In this document: positions 45,630 through 54,337 of the stretch, in pieces | How positions within the stretch are numbered: position 1 is the first letter of the stretch | Layout: every line of letters starts with the position of its first letter | Assembly: GCF_018617385.1 (NCBI RefSeq) | Contig: NZ_JACSKA010000001.1 | Span: 682,001 to 746,000, forward strand | Direction: 5' to 3' | Origin: Exiguobacterium sp018617385 | GTDB taxonomy: Bacteria > Bacillota > Bacilli > Exiguobacteriales > Exiguobacteriaceae | DNA: 64,000 nucleotides | Made by a program: the position numbers and the translations under genes | Notes under the pieces: generated by a model | The model's database searches: none | What the model was told of the DNA's origin: nothing | What the model saw: the letters and a program-made list of their open reading frames with translations, nothing else

Positions 45630-45929
45630 ATGGATCAAGTGTTGCTGTATGGAATTCTTGTCTTGATTATTGGTGTAATTATCTCAGAACTTTATAAGGC
45701 GAACTTTGAACGAAAAATCGAATCACAAGACGAACGAGGACGACAGCTTGCCTTAAAAGTCAAATCGATTTCTTATTCGATGTTGTCAATCGGTGTCTAT
45801 GTTGGTGTCGCCCTCGTCGCAATTTTTCAAGTTTTCGATCAGTATTATTTCATCTACTTTGTCATGCTTGTCTTTTTCATACAAAGCATCGGATCGTCAA
45901 TTTATCTTGCTGTGATTCGCAGGACATGA
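45630..45929 (+). CDS. Membrane protein paired with the Xre regulator
   Basis: A 99-aa protein with three hydrophobic spans (about 4-22, 47-66 and 70-92) and a conserved-looking charged loop (ERKIESQDERGRQLALKVKS), like DUF2178-type partner proteins of Xre regulators. The ATG follows GAGGAGGAG 6 bp upstream. Tight coupling suggests the membrane protein and regulator act together, perhaps with the membrane protein controlling the regulator; this is inference. Confidence 0.7.
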   Translation: MDQVLLYGILVLIIGVIISELYKANFERKIESQDERGRQLALKVKSISYSMLSIGVYVGVALVAIFQVFDQYYFIYFVMLVFFIQSIGSSIYLAVIRRT

Positions 45930-45930
45930 C

Positions 45931-46119
45931 TTATCGACCGGTGATTTGATCCAACCAATTCGCGACCAAGTCCGCGCTACCATCTTGGAACATAAATATG
46001 GATACCCCGACCATCACAAGCCCGACTAAAATCAATCCACCTTGTTTCGCGCTACTTGCAATCCCTCGCACGATGAGGATCACTCCCAACCCAAGCAAAA
46101 GAAAGTACCAAAATCCCAT
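45931..46119 (-). CDS. Small two-span membrane protein
   Basis: A 62-aa protein with two hydrophobic spans (about 3-20 and 28-46) and a short C-terminal tail ADLVANWLDQITGR. The ATG follows AAAAAGGAGGG. It lies 2 bp from the end of the preceding convergent gene. Role unknown. Confidence 0.65.
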   Translation of the reverse strand: MGFWYFLLLGLGVILIVRGIASSAKQGGLILVGLVMVGVSIFMFQDGSADLVANWLDQITGR

Positions 46120-46254
46120 GAATATCCCTCCTTTTTCTAATTATTCTCATTTTAGTATGAATCGGTCGAGCAGGCTCTACATACTTAGACTGATTTATCT
46201 TTTTAAAAAGACGGGTACATTACCTCTATGCGAATAATTAGGGGAGTGACCATT

Positions 46255-47667
46255 ATGCGAAAAACGATTGTCATTGCTGGGGCGAGCGGCTATATCGGCT
46301 CGAACGTGATGGAGCAGCTGAAGGAAGAGTATGACATCATCGCGTTATCGCGATCGACGAAGAATAAAGAAGATGAGGCCCATATCACGTGGCGTGCCTG
46401 TGATTTGTTCTCATATGAGGCAACAAAAGAAGCATGCGAGGGTGCGGATTATGCGATGTTCCTCGTCCACTCGATGATTCCGGACGGCGGCTTGACACAA
46501 GCGACGTTCGAGGACATGGACGCGCTCATTGCGGACAACTTCGCCCGGGCGACGAAGGCGAACGACATCGAACAGATTGTCTATTTGAGCGGAATCATCC
46601 CGAAACAAGAGAAGACGTTGTCGCGTCATTTGAAGAGTCGACTCGAAGTCGAACGCATCCTTGGCGGGCAAGGGATACCGGTGACGACGATTCGGGCTGG
46701 ACTGATCATTGGTCCGGAAGGCTCGTCGTTCCCGATTTTAGCGAAGCTCGTCAAACGATTGCCGACGATGATTTTGCCACGCTGGACGAAGACAGAAACA
46801 CACCCAATCGACATCCGGGAAGCCGTTCAGGCGCTCATCTCGGTCGTTGGTGCCGAGTCGCTTTATGACCGTCATATCGACATCGGGGGTCCCGAGGTGA
46901 TGACGTATCGGAAGATGATCGAACAGACGGCCGAAGTCATGGATAAGCGTCGCGTCTTGATCGACTTCCCGTTCCCGACAATCAAACTGTCGCGGCTGTG
47001 GGTCATGGCGGTCACGGGTGAACCGAAGGCGACCGTCTATCCGCTTGTCGAGAGCATGGGGCACGCGATGGTCGCAGAAGACACGGTCGAAGGTATCGGT
47101 CAGGGAGAGATTTCGTTCAAACAGGCGGTCGAACATGCGCTTGAGGAAGAAGAGAAGCAGTCCTCGGGCGGTAAGAAGAAAAAGCAACCGAAATCGTATA
47201 CGGTCCGCTCGATTCAGCGGTTCGGTCTACCGAAAGAGAAGTCGGCGCTTTGGATGGCGGACACGTACTTCGAGTGGCTCGGTCGTTTTATGTACCCGCT
47301 CATCCAGACGACAAAAGAAGACGATGATTGGGAGATTGCGCTGCTCGATCCGTCGTTCGTCGCGCTTCATCTATCGCTCGAACGAGAAGCGACGGACGAT
47401 ATGGCATCCTTTGCGATTGACGGGGGTAAGTTCGTCAAATTGAGTGAAAAGGATCAGACGGGGCGTCTCGAATTCCGGCGATTACCAGAGTCGGATGAAG
47501 GACTCGTCGCCATTCATGAGTTCGTACCGGCCCTCCCGTGGTGGTTCTATACGAAGACACAGGCGAAAGCCCATCTCGTCGTCATGTGGTTATTCGGTCG
47601 TCATGTGAAGTTGCTGGCAAAAGACGCAGAAGACGGCGATCAAGTCGTGGAGGCTCCGACGAATTGA
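46255..47667 (+). CDS. NAD(P)-binding SDR/YbjT-like protein with C-terminal domain
   Basis: A 470-aa protein. Residues 1-about 290 are an atypical extended SDR fold: GASGYIGS at 9-16, the strand/helix pattern typical of YbjT-like NmrA/epimerase relatives, and HPIDIREAVQALI. After a Lys-rich linker (EEKQSSGGKKKKQPKS) comes a C-terminal domain of about 150 residues (FEWLGRFMYPLI, ending AKAHLVVMWLFGRHV) like the DUF2867 domain found in some epimerase fusions. Probably a cytosolic reductase; substrate unknown. The ATG follows AGGGGAGTGA. Confidence 0.8.
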   Translation: MRKTIVIAGASGYIGSNVMEQLKEEYDIIALSRSTKNKEDEAHITWRACDLFSYEATKEACEGADYAMFLVHSMIPDGGLTQATFEDMDALIADNFARATKANDIEQIVYLSGIIPKQEKTLSRHLKSRLEVERILGGQGIPVTTIRAGLIIGPEGSSFPILAKLVKRLPTMILPRWTKTETHPIDIREAVQALISVVGAESLYDRHIDIGGPEVMTYRKMIEQTAEVMDKRRVLIDFPFPTIKLSRLWVMAVTGEPKATVYPLVESMGHAMVAEDTVEGIGQGEISFKQAVEHALEEEEKQSSGGKKKKQPKSYTVRSIQRFGLPKEKSALWMADTYFEWLGRFMYPLIQTTKEDDDWEIALLDPSFVALHLSLEREATDDMASFAIDGGKFVKLSEKDQTGRLEFRRLPESDEGLVAIHEFVPALPWWFYTKTQAKAHLVVMWLFGRHVKLLAKDAEDGDQVVEAPTN

Positions 47668-47670
47668 CGT

Positions 47671-47699
47671 GAGGCGCATCGAAAGGTGCGTCTTTTTAC
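47671..47699 (+). terminator. Terminator after the SDR-like gene
   Basis: GGCGCATC/GGTGCGTC stem with two G-T pairs and a GAAA loop, then TTTTTA. It overlaps the 3' end of the convergent gene. Confidence 0.7.
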
Positions 47700-48349
47700 T
47701 TTACTTTGATGATGTTAGAAGCTACCGTCGGAATGTCATCTCCATTTTGAACGATGAGATATACGTGTTTTGCTTTGAATGGAGTGTCGTACATGAACTT
47801 TGCTAAGTCCAAGAGAGAGGTATCAAACTCATTGTGAAAGATGACGGAAAATTCAAAAGTAGAAACTTCAAATAATAGAGATGCATGGGTATAATCCTTT
47901 TTGGATTTTTTCAGCATGTTCTTTTTTGTTTCTTCAATGTACGTTGCAGCTTGTTCCTTTAGCTGTTCATAACCTTTTAATCTTGAGATCCACATCCCTT
48001 GTTCATTTAAAGCTTGTGCAATTTCCACTTCTCGTATCCCATTTATGTAAGAACTCACTTCGAATTTTTCTTCGGTCCCGTTTGGATGCAGTATGACAAA
48101 GTCATAATTTTGATCCCCGATGATGATTTTCGCTTTAGCGTCTTTTGGGAAATAAGGCGAGAGGGAAAATACATAAGCTGGTACAAACTCCTCTTGAAAC
48201 TCTTTGAATTCTCCTTTGCGTAACCTCGAAATCTTTAAAGCCATTCGGTCGTCCTTCAGTGCTTGAATCACCTCTTCAAAGTAATTTTTCATTTCAGTCG
48301 GTGTACGATATTCAGATAAATCTTTTAATATGGCAAACTGTTTTTCCAT
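47696..48349 (-). CDS. Unknown 217-aa protein
   Basis: A soluble, acidic/basic mixed protein starting MEKQFAILKDLSEYRTPTEM with helical N-terminal part, a beta-rich middle (AKIIIGDQNYDFVILHPNGT), and a Lys-rich helix (EETKKNMLKKSKKDYTHASL). No catalytic motif or membrane span is recognised. AT-rich and unlike its neighbours in codon use. Start follows AAAGGAG. Confidence 0.6.
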   Translation of the reverse strand: MEKQFAILKDLSEYRTPTEMKNYFEEVIQALKDDRMALKISRLRKGEFKEFQEEFVPAYVFSLSPYFPKDAKAKIIIGDQNYDFVILHPNGTEEKFEVSSYINGIREVEIAQALNEQGMWISRLKGYEQLKEQAATYIEETKKNMLKKSKKDYTHASLLFEVSTFEFSVIFHNEFDTSLLDLAKFMYDTPFKAKHVYLIVQNGDDIPTVASNIIKVK

Positions 48350-48475
48350 AGATTATATCTCCTTTGTTACGGAAGGTAATATCAGTTCAACGATTCTAAC
48401 TTTTATTAGTGTGTGTCTAACGCCTATTGTACCATCTCGTTCTTTGTACATTCTGTTAACGTTTTTCTCAATCCG

Positions 48476-48504
48476 TTTACAAGACCTCTTTCCAGGCGTA
48501 CACT
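48476..48504 (+). promoter_or_regulatory. Promoter of the SulP gene
   Basis: -35 TTTACA (48476-48481), 17-bp spacer, -10 TACACT (48499-48504), ending 39 bp before the start. Confidence 0.6.
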
Positions 48505-48543
48505 GAACTCGCTTTTGAACTGATTGGAAAGAAGGAATGTATG

Positions 48544-50100
48544 ATGCAAGACTCACTCTCCACACGTGAGATGTGGCAAAAGGATATCTCGGCCGGGATC
48601 ACGGTCGGTGTCGTCGCCATCCCGCTCGCCATGGCATTCGCCATCGCCTCAGGGGTCCCACCGGTGTATGGGCTCTACACGTCCATCTTCGCCGGAATCC
48701 TCGTCAGCCTGTTCGGGGGTTCGACGTTCCAGATTGCCGGACCGACGGGAGCGTTCATCCCGATCGTCTCGGGTGTCGTCCTCGCATACGGATATGAAGG
48801 GTTGCTCGTCACGACCGTTCTCGCCGGAATGTTGCTGCTCCTCATGAGCGTGCTCCGGGTCGGACGGCTCATCCGCTTCATGCCCCGGGCCGTGACCATC
48901 GGTTTCACGGCAGGGATTGCTGTCGTCATCTTCGTCGACCAGCTCGATGAGTTGTTCGGGGTCACCTTTGAGAAGGCACCACATTTTCACGAGAACTTGC
49001 TTCGCCTCGGTCAGGCGTTGCCCGAAGCGAGTCCTTGGCCGATTGTCATTGCCGGGATTGGCTTTTTGACGCTTTGGCTCGTGCCGAAGCTGCCGTTCCG
49101 TTTACCGCTCTTACTCATGGCGATGCTCGTCCCGACGTTCGTCAGTCTCCTCATCCCGGGTGAGGTCGCGACGATCGGAAGTGCCTACGGCGGTATCCCG
49201 AGCGGACTGCCAACATTCAACTGGCTTGCGATCGACCTCGACCTGATCACAACACTCCTCTCGTCCGCGTTCGCCATCGCCTTCCTTGGCGCACTCGAGT
49301 CACTTCTTTCTGGAACGGTCGCCGACGGGATGGCAGGGACGAAGATGAAGCCGGACAAGGAACTGTTCGGGCAAGGACTCGCGAACGTGATCACACCGTT
49401 CTTTGGTGGGATCCCATCGACAGGTGCCATCGCCCGGACGGCGACGAACATTCAAGCCGGAGCGGTCAGTCGACGTGCCGGCGTCATTCACGGACTCACG
49501 GTGCTCGTGGCGGTCCTCGTCCTCGCCCCGTTTGCGAGTTACGTGCCACTCGCTGCACTCGCTCCAATCTTGATGCGGGTCGCCTGGAACATGTCCGAAC
49601 GCCATCACGTGATGGCGATGTTGCGTCATCGTTCATCCGAGTCGCTCGTCTTACTCGTCACGTTACTATTGACGGTATTCGTCGACTTGGTCGTCGCCGT
49701 CGAGGTCGGTGTCATCTGTGCGCTCGCGCTCTTTGCGAAACGAATGGCCGATACGATTGATGTACGCGAACAGACAGAACGGTACGTCACGCGGGACGGC
49801 CAAATCGTCTTCAGTGTCGAAGGTCCGCTCTTCTTCGGTGCGGTCGAATTGTTCGAGCACGTCCTCCATCACATCCATCGGGAACCGAACGTGTTCATCT
49901 TCAACTTTCACCGCTGTCCCGTCATCGACGTGACCGCGGTCGAAGAGTTGCGGCGTGTCATCACCGAGCTGAAAGTAGCCGACCGGCATGTCATCTTCGC
50001 GCACTTGTCGCCATCGGTCCGCGCGACGCTTTCACATTATGGGCTGCTCGACGGGATCGAGACGTTCGAGACGACTCAGGAAGCGATCGAGGCGTCTTAA
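48544..50100 (+). CDS. SulP-family anion transporter
   Basis: Membrane transporter of the SulP/SLC26 family (518 aa), carrying sulfate, bicarbonate or similar anions; the substrate is not clear from sequence. It has about 10-12 hydrophobic spans with the family motif GVPPVYGLYTSIFAGI and QIAGPTGAFIPIVSG, and a C-terminal STAS domain (about 410-518, FNFHRCPVIDVTAVEELRRV). The ATG at 48544 lies 7 bp after AAGGA; 48541 is possible. It is convergent with the YolD-like gene, with no clear terminator between. Confidence 0.92.
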   Translation: MQDSLSTREMWQKDISAGITVGVVAIPLAMAFAIASGVPPVYGLYTSIFAGILVSLFGGSTFQIAGPTGAFIPIVSGVVLAYGYEGLLVTTVLAGMLLLLMSVLRVGRLIRFMPRAVTIGFTAGIAVVIFVDQLDELFGVTFEKAPHFHENLLRLGQALPEASPWPIVIAGIGFLTLWLVPKLPFRLPLLLMAMLVPTFVSLLIPGEVATIGSAYGGIPSGLPTFNWLAIDLDLITTLLSSAFAIAFLGALESLLSGTVADGMAGTKMKPDKELFGQGLANVITPFFGGIPSTGAIARTATNIQAGAVSRRAGVIHGLTVLVAVLVLAPFASYVPLAALAPILMRVAWNMSERHHVMAMLRHRSSESLVLLVTLLLTVFVDLVVAVEVGVICALALFAKRMADTIDVREQTERYVTRDGQIVFSVEGPLFFGAVELFEHVLHHIHREPNVFIFNFHRCPVIDVTAVEELRRVITELKVADRHVIFAHLSPSVRATLSHYGLLDGIETFETTQEAIEAS

Positions 50101-50426
50101 CGAACGGACAAGATGTCGCCGAACGGGACGCGTCGCACCTCGCCGTCGAACAGCTCGACCTCGCGCTCGGCATAATAGATGGCGTGGACGTAGCCGCGCA
50201 TGCTTCTCGTCAAGCCGTCTACGAACAGGGTCACCTCGACCTGGTCGCCTTCACGGATTGCCCGTTCGAGCTCGGTCTGCCAAAGATAGAGGAGCTGTTC
50301 GTCCAAGTCGGGCAGCTCAATCTTTTGGATTTGTGCATAATAACGTTTCAGTAGGGCGACGTGCTCGGGCATGAGAAATGGGATCCATTTCAACTCACCC
50401 CGGTCACGATAGCGGGTCTTGCTCAT
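50097..50426 (-). CDS. YolD-like protein
   Basis: A 109-aa protein of the YolD family (KWIPFLMPEHVALLKRYYAQ, then DLDEQLLYLWQTELERAI), commonly encoded right after Y-family polymerases of the UvrX/YqjW type in Bacilli. Role unknown, perhaps a partner of the polymerase. Its ATG overlaps the stop of the polymerase gene (ATGA), so the two are translationally coupled and share the SOS promoter. It ends overlapping the SulP gene tail. Confidence 0.85.
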   Translation of the reverse strand: MSKTRYRDRGELKWIPFLMPEHVALLKRYYAQIQKIELPDLDEQLLYLWQTELERAIREGDQVEVTLFVDGLTRSMRGYVHAIYYAEREVELFDGEVRRVPFGDILSVR

Positions 50427-51718
50427 GAGGAATCGCCTCCTTGTTTATGTCCGCCGATTAGACGTTGGCGCGTCCGGAGCGGACTGTCTTTTAGTAGGCT
50501 CGATGCCGGTCGGATCGTGCCGCGACCGAACCGGACGTTCAGGCCGTCAATCAAATCGAGGAAGTCGAGCCGTTTCGCCTTCGCCCATTCGTCTTCGAAG
50601 AATGATAACTGGACGTGGTCGCTCCGTGGCTCGAGCTTGCCGAGAGCGACCGAGACGTAACGGACGGCCTCCGTCTCTTCCCAGCCGTCTAAAAATAGCT
50701 GCAATAAGATCGGGAGAAACTCTTGCTCGTCCGCTGTGAAGCGGGGGAGCTTCTTTTGTTTACTGAAGCCACCCCGGTCGCTCGTCCGCGTATAGCGTAC
50801 CCCGAGGTGAATCGTCCCTCCGACGAGTCCCGCTTGCCTGGTTCGCATCCCGACTTCGACCGCGATCGCTTGTAGGACGAGCCGGATCGCGGAATACGTC
50901 GTGTAATCTTTCATGAGCGTGATGCCGTGTCCGATCGACTTCGGTCGCGTCCGTTTCGCCCCGAACAAGGAGCTCGCCGGCAGGATGGTCGGCGACTCGT
51001 CGATGCCCCAAGCGTGATGCCAAAGTTCTGCACCGATGACACCAAACTTTTCATGAAGGGATTCGAGCGGATAACGGGCCAAGTCCCCGATTGTCCAGAT
51101 GCCGAGCCGCTGCAGATGGACCGCCATCTTCGTCCCGACGCCCCACATCTTCTCGATCGGCGCCGGGTGGATAAGCCGTTCGACGTCATGGAGGAGACAC
51201 GTGGCGACCCCTTTCTTTTTCGCATGCAAATCGAGGACGAGCTTGGCGAGGACGTTGTTCGGACCGATGCCGATGGTGACGGGAATGCCTGTATAGCGAA
51301 AAATTGTCGCTCGCATGAGATGGGCGACGTGCTCGTCACTTCCGAACAGCCGCTCCGTCCCGCTCATGTCGACGAGCGTCTCATCGATCGAATAGACGCG
51401 AATCGCCTCGGGCGGGGCGAACTGATGGAGGATGTGGATGATTTGAATGGAGACGTTCAAATAATGACTCATCCGTGCCTCGGCATACAAAACATCCCGT
51501 CGCTCGTGCCACGGGAGGCGGTCGATGTGGAAGCGACGTGACCCAGTCTTGATGCCGAGCTGCTTCATCTTCGGGGTCGCGGCGAGGACGAGTGCCCCGC
51601 TGTCCTGCAGGTTCGAGAGGACGACGAGCTTCGTCTTGTAAGGATTTTTGTTGCGCGCGGCACACTCGCAACTGGCATAGAACGAGACGCTGTCGATACA
51701 AAAGATTCGTCTGCGCAT
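50423..51718 (-). CDS. Y-family DNA polymerase (UvrX/YqjW-like)
   Basis: A 431-aa translesion polymerase of the ImpB/MucB/SamB family. The first catalytic Asp lies in CIDSVSFYASCE (Asp9), and the second acidic motif is YSIDETLVDMSG. Helix-hairpin-helix segments follow, around MWGVGTKMAVHLQRLGI. Close to B. subtilis UvrX and YqjW, which are SOS-induced and linked to error-prone repair. The ATG at 51718 lies 8 bp after AAAGGAG. A LexA box lies just upstream. Confidence 0.92.
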   Translation of the reverse strand: MRRRIFCIDSVSFYASCECAARNKNPYKTKLVVLSNLQDSGALVLAATPKMKQLGIKTGSRRFHIDRLPWHERRDVLYAEARMSHYLNVSIQIIHILHQFAPPEAIRVYSIDETLVDMSGTERLFGSDEHVAHLMRATIFRYTGIPVTIGIGPNNVLAKLVLDLHAKKKGVATCLLHDVERLIHPAPIEKMWGVGTKMAVHLQRLGIWTIGDLARYPLESLHEKFGVIGAELWHHAWGIDESPTILPASSLFGAKRTRPKSIGHGITLMKDYTTYSAIRLVLQAIAVEVGMRTRQAGLVGGTIHLGVRYTRTSDRGGFSKQKKLPRFTADEQEFLPILLQLFLDGWEETEAVRYVSVALGKLEPRSDHVQLSFFEDEWAKAKRLDFLDLIDGLNVRFGRGTIRPASSLLKDSPLRTRQRLIGGHKQGGDSS

Positions 51719-51736
51719 CGTCACCACTCCTTTTTA

Positions 51737-51750
51737 CGAACAAATGTTCT
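51737..51750. promoter_or_regulatory. LexA (SOS) box of the yqjW-like operon
   Basis: CGAACAAATGTTCT has the exact core GAAC-N4-GTTC of Gram-positive LexA operators. It overlaps the predicted start of transcription, just after the -10. Confidence 0.9.
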
Positions 51751-51759
51751 GTTTTTTTC

Positions 51760-51787
51760 ATCGTAACACGGTCTCACGTCATCTCAA
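51760..51787 (-). promoter_or_regulatory. Promoter of the yqjW-like operon
   Basis: Minus-strand -35 TTGAGA (51787-51782), 16-bp spacer, -10 TACGAT (51765-51760), directly upstream of the LexA box. Confidence 0.6.
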
Positions 51788-51916
51788 ATAGTGAATTGAA
51801 AATATTTTTACAAATAATTTTTGAAAATTAACCAAAATTTATAGGTTTTCACGTGTCTAAAAACCAACTTTTAGGAAGTTTTCGTAAAAAAGTCTCCGAA
51901 TTGGTTCGATTTTCGT

Positions 51917-51922
51917 TATAAT
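51917..51922 (+). promoter_or_regulatory. secA2 -10 element
   Basis: TATAAT 48 bp before the secA2 start. No clear -35 is found. The spacer from 51788 to 51916 is very AT-rich and shows nothing else I can support. Confidence 0.45.
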
Positions 51923-51970
51923 AGACGAGTATGTAAGTGATGAATTGATAGAAAGATGGAGGCTATTAGT

Positions 51971-54337
51971 GTGATTCAATTTGTAAAACAGTTAACGAAT
52001 GATCAAAGCCGGCGTTTGAAAGCGTACGAACGACGAGTCGCGCGTATTAATGAATTAGAGACAACGATGAAAGCCCTCTCGGATGACGAGATGCGTACAT
52101 ATACGGAGACGCTCAAAGCACGTCTCTTGGATGGAAAGAAAGTGGACGACATCGCGGAAGAAGGGTTCGCTCTCGTCCGCGAAGCGTCAGTCCGTGTGCT
52201 CGGCATGCGTCACTATGACGTCCAGCTCATCGGTGGGTTCGCCCTCCTCGAAGGAAATATCTCAGAGATGCCGACGGGGGAAGGGAAGACGCTCGTCGCC
52301 GCTTTGCCGAGTTACGTCAAGGCGCTCGAAGGAAAAGGCGTCCACGTCATCACGGTGAACGATTATTTGGCGAGACGTGACGCGGAACAGATCGGGAAAA
52401 TCCATGACTTCCTCGGGTTGACGGTCGGCCTGAACGTCCCGGACATCGAAGCGGACGAGAAGCGTTCCGCATATCAGGCGGATATCACGTATGGGGTCGG
52501 GACAGAGTTCGGGTTCGACTACTTGCGTGACAACCTTGTCCATAAGCCGGAAGAACGGGTCCAACGTCCGTTCCATTTCGCCATCGTCGATGAAGTCGAC
52601 AGCATCTTGATCGATGAGGCGAAGACGCCGCTCATCATCGCGCAGAAGGACCGGTCACATATCCGGTTGAAACAGTTGGCGCAACAGATCATTTCTGAGT
52701 TCGAGGAGACCGACTATGAGGTCGACCTCGAGTCGAAATCTGCGACGTTCACGGAAGAAGGAATCGTCAAGATTGAAGAGCTGTTCGCCATCGACAACCT
52801 GTTCAGCGCCTCACACCAGGTACTCTATCACTATCTCGTCCAGGCGCTCCGTGCGAACGTCTTGTTCGAGCTTGACGTCGACTATATCGTGCGTGAAGAC
52901 AAGATCGAGCTGATCGACTTGTTCACGGGACGCATCATGGAAGGTCGGAGCTTGTCAGAAGGGTTGCATCAGGCGCTCGAGGCGAAAGAAGGCGTCACCA
53001 TCACCGAAGAGAACAAGACGACGGCGGAAATTACGATTCAGCACTATTTCCGCATGTATCCGCTCGTCGGTGGGATGACGGGGACGGCCCAGACGTCACG
53101 TCAAGAGTTCTTGAAGACGTACAACATGGACGTCGTCCAAGTGCCGACGAACCGCGAACGTCAACGTGTCGACCATCCGGACCGCATCTTCATGACGACC
53201 GAGCAAAAGTATGCGGCGGTCACTGAGAAAGTGGCAGAACTACATGCGACGGGACGTCCGGTCTTGATCGGGACGACCTCGATCGCACAATCGGAAGCCA
53301 TCAGCAAGCACTTGAAGAAGAAGCGGATCGAACATGACGTGTTGAACGCGAAGACGGTCGCTCAGGAAGCGGACATCATCGCAGATGCCGGTCAATTCGG
53401 AAAAGTGACGATCGCGACGAACATGGCCGGACGCGGGACGGACATCACGCTCGACGCAAAAGCGAAGGAAGCGGGCGGTCTCTTCGTCATCGGGACGGAG
53501 CGCCACGAGTCAAAACGTGTCGACAACCAGCTCCGCGGTCGTTCGGGACGTCAAGGCGACCCGGGTGCGACCGAGTTCTTCGTCTCACTCGAAGATGAGA
53601 TCGTGAAACGTTATGCGGCGCAGAAACTAGAACGCGTGGAGAAAAAATTGAAGCCGAGCGCGACAGGTGAGGTCTCGTCGAAAGATGCGATCGAGATCAT
53701 CGAATATGCGCAGACGACGATCGAAGGACTCGGCGTCTCGATTCGAGACTACTTGTTCAAACTCGATGACGTCTTGAACGAGCAACGCAATATCATCTAT
53801 ACGATTCGTAACCAGGCCGTCAACGCCGATGCGGATGCCATCACGAAAAACGTCCTCGGCATGATGCGCCTCGCCCTCGAGAACAGCATCGATATGCATG
53901 TGTCGGATGAACTCGTGCCTGAGGAATGGCCAATCGATGAGTTGAAAGATGACTTACGCTACTTGACGATGCAGGAGCCGACATGGGCAAAAGACATCGC
54001 CGATACGCGTGAACTGAAGGATGCTTTAAACGACTGGATGGAGGCGATCATCGCTACGACGGCGTCGCGCCTCGAACAGGACGACATCGTCCTCTTCGCC
54101 AAAGAGTCGCTTCTCCGCGCCGTCGACATGAAGTGGACGGATCATTTGACGACGATGAGCGGATTGAAAGAAGGGATCGGGCTACGCAGCTACGGTCAGG
54201 AAGACCCGAGCCGTCAGTTCGGAAAAGAAGGACTGGAAATCTTCGAACAGACGTATATCAATATCGCACGGGATGTCACGACGGAACTATGCCAGCTCGA
54301 CCGTTATTTCGCTGAGATGGCAGAGGAGGAAGTATAA
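51971..54337 (+). CDS. secA2: Accessory Sec system translocase SecA2
   Basis: ATPase motor of an accessory secretion pathway. The 788-aa protein has the SecA helicase motifs MPTGEGKT (100-107) and DEVDS (207-211), the preprotein cross-linking region, and the second helicase domain with ATNMAGRGTDI and GRSGRQGDPG. It ends LCQLDRYFAEMAEEEV without the zinc-binding Cys/His tail of the housekeeping SecA, as expected of SecA2. The adjacent gene encodes an SlaP-like protein, which in B. anthracis works with SecA2 to export S-layer proteins. The GTG at 51971 lies 8 bp after GGAGG. The stop overlaps the next start. Confidence 0.9.
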   Translation: MIQFVKQLTNDQSRRLKAYERRVARINELETTMKALSDDEMRTYTETLKARLLDGKKVDDIAEEGFALVREASVRVLGMRHYDVQLIGGFALLEGNISEMPTGEGKTLVAALPSYVKALEGKGVHVITVNDYLARRDAEQIGKIHDFLGLTVGLNVPDIEADEKRSAYQADITYGVGTEFGFDYLRDNLVHKPEERVQRPFHFAIVDEVDSILIDEAKTPLIIAQKDRSHIRLKQLAQQIISEFEETDYEVDLESKSATFTEEGIVKIEELFAIDNLFSASHQVLYHYLVQALRANVLFELDVDYIVREDKIELIDLFTGRIMEGRSLSEGLHQALEAKEGVTITEENKTTAEITIQHYFRMYPLVGGMTGTAQTSRQEFLKTYNMDVVQVPTNRERQRVDHPDRIFMTTEQKYAAVTEKVAELHATGRPVLIGTTSIAQSEAISKHLKKKRIEHDVLNAKTVAQEADIIADAGQFGKVTIATNMAGRGTDITLDAKAKEAGGLFVIGTERHESKRVDNQLRGRSGRQGDPGATEFFVSLEDEIVKRYAAQKLERVEKKLKPSATGEVSSKDAIEIIEYAQTTIEGLGVSIRDYLFKLDDVLNEQRNIIYTIRNQAVNADADAITKNVLGMMRLALENSIDMHVSDELVPEEWPIDELKDDLRYLTMQEPTWAKDIADTRELKDALNDWMEAIIATTASRLEQDDIVLFAKESLLRAVDMKWTDHLTTMSGLKEGIGLRSYGQEDPSRQFGKEGLEIFEQTYINIARDVTTELCQLDRYFAEMAEEEV

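Noticed and set aside
38354..48540. Complete integrative element inserted at ssrA
   Set aside because: No integrase and no second copy of the ssrA 3' end were found, so a full element cannot be claimed.
50097..51718. Prophage remnant because of the UvrX/YolD pair
   Set aside because: The pair also occurs as chromosomal yqjW-yqjX, and no phage genes flank it.
51971..54337. Housekeeping SecA
   Set aside because: The C-terminal zinc tail is missing and a SlaP-like gene follows, which fits SecA2.
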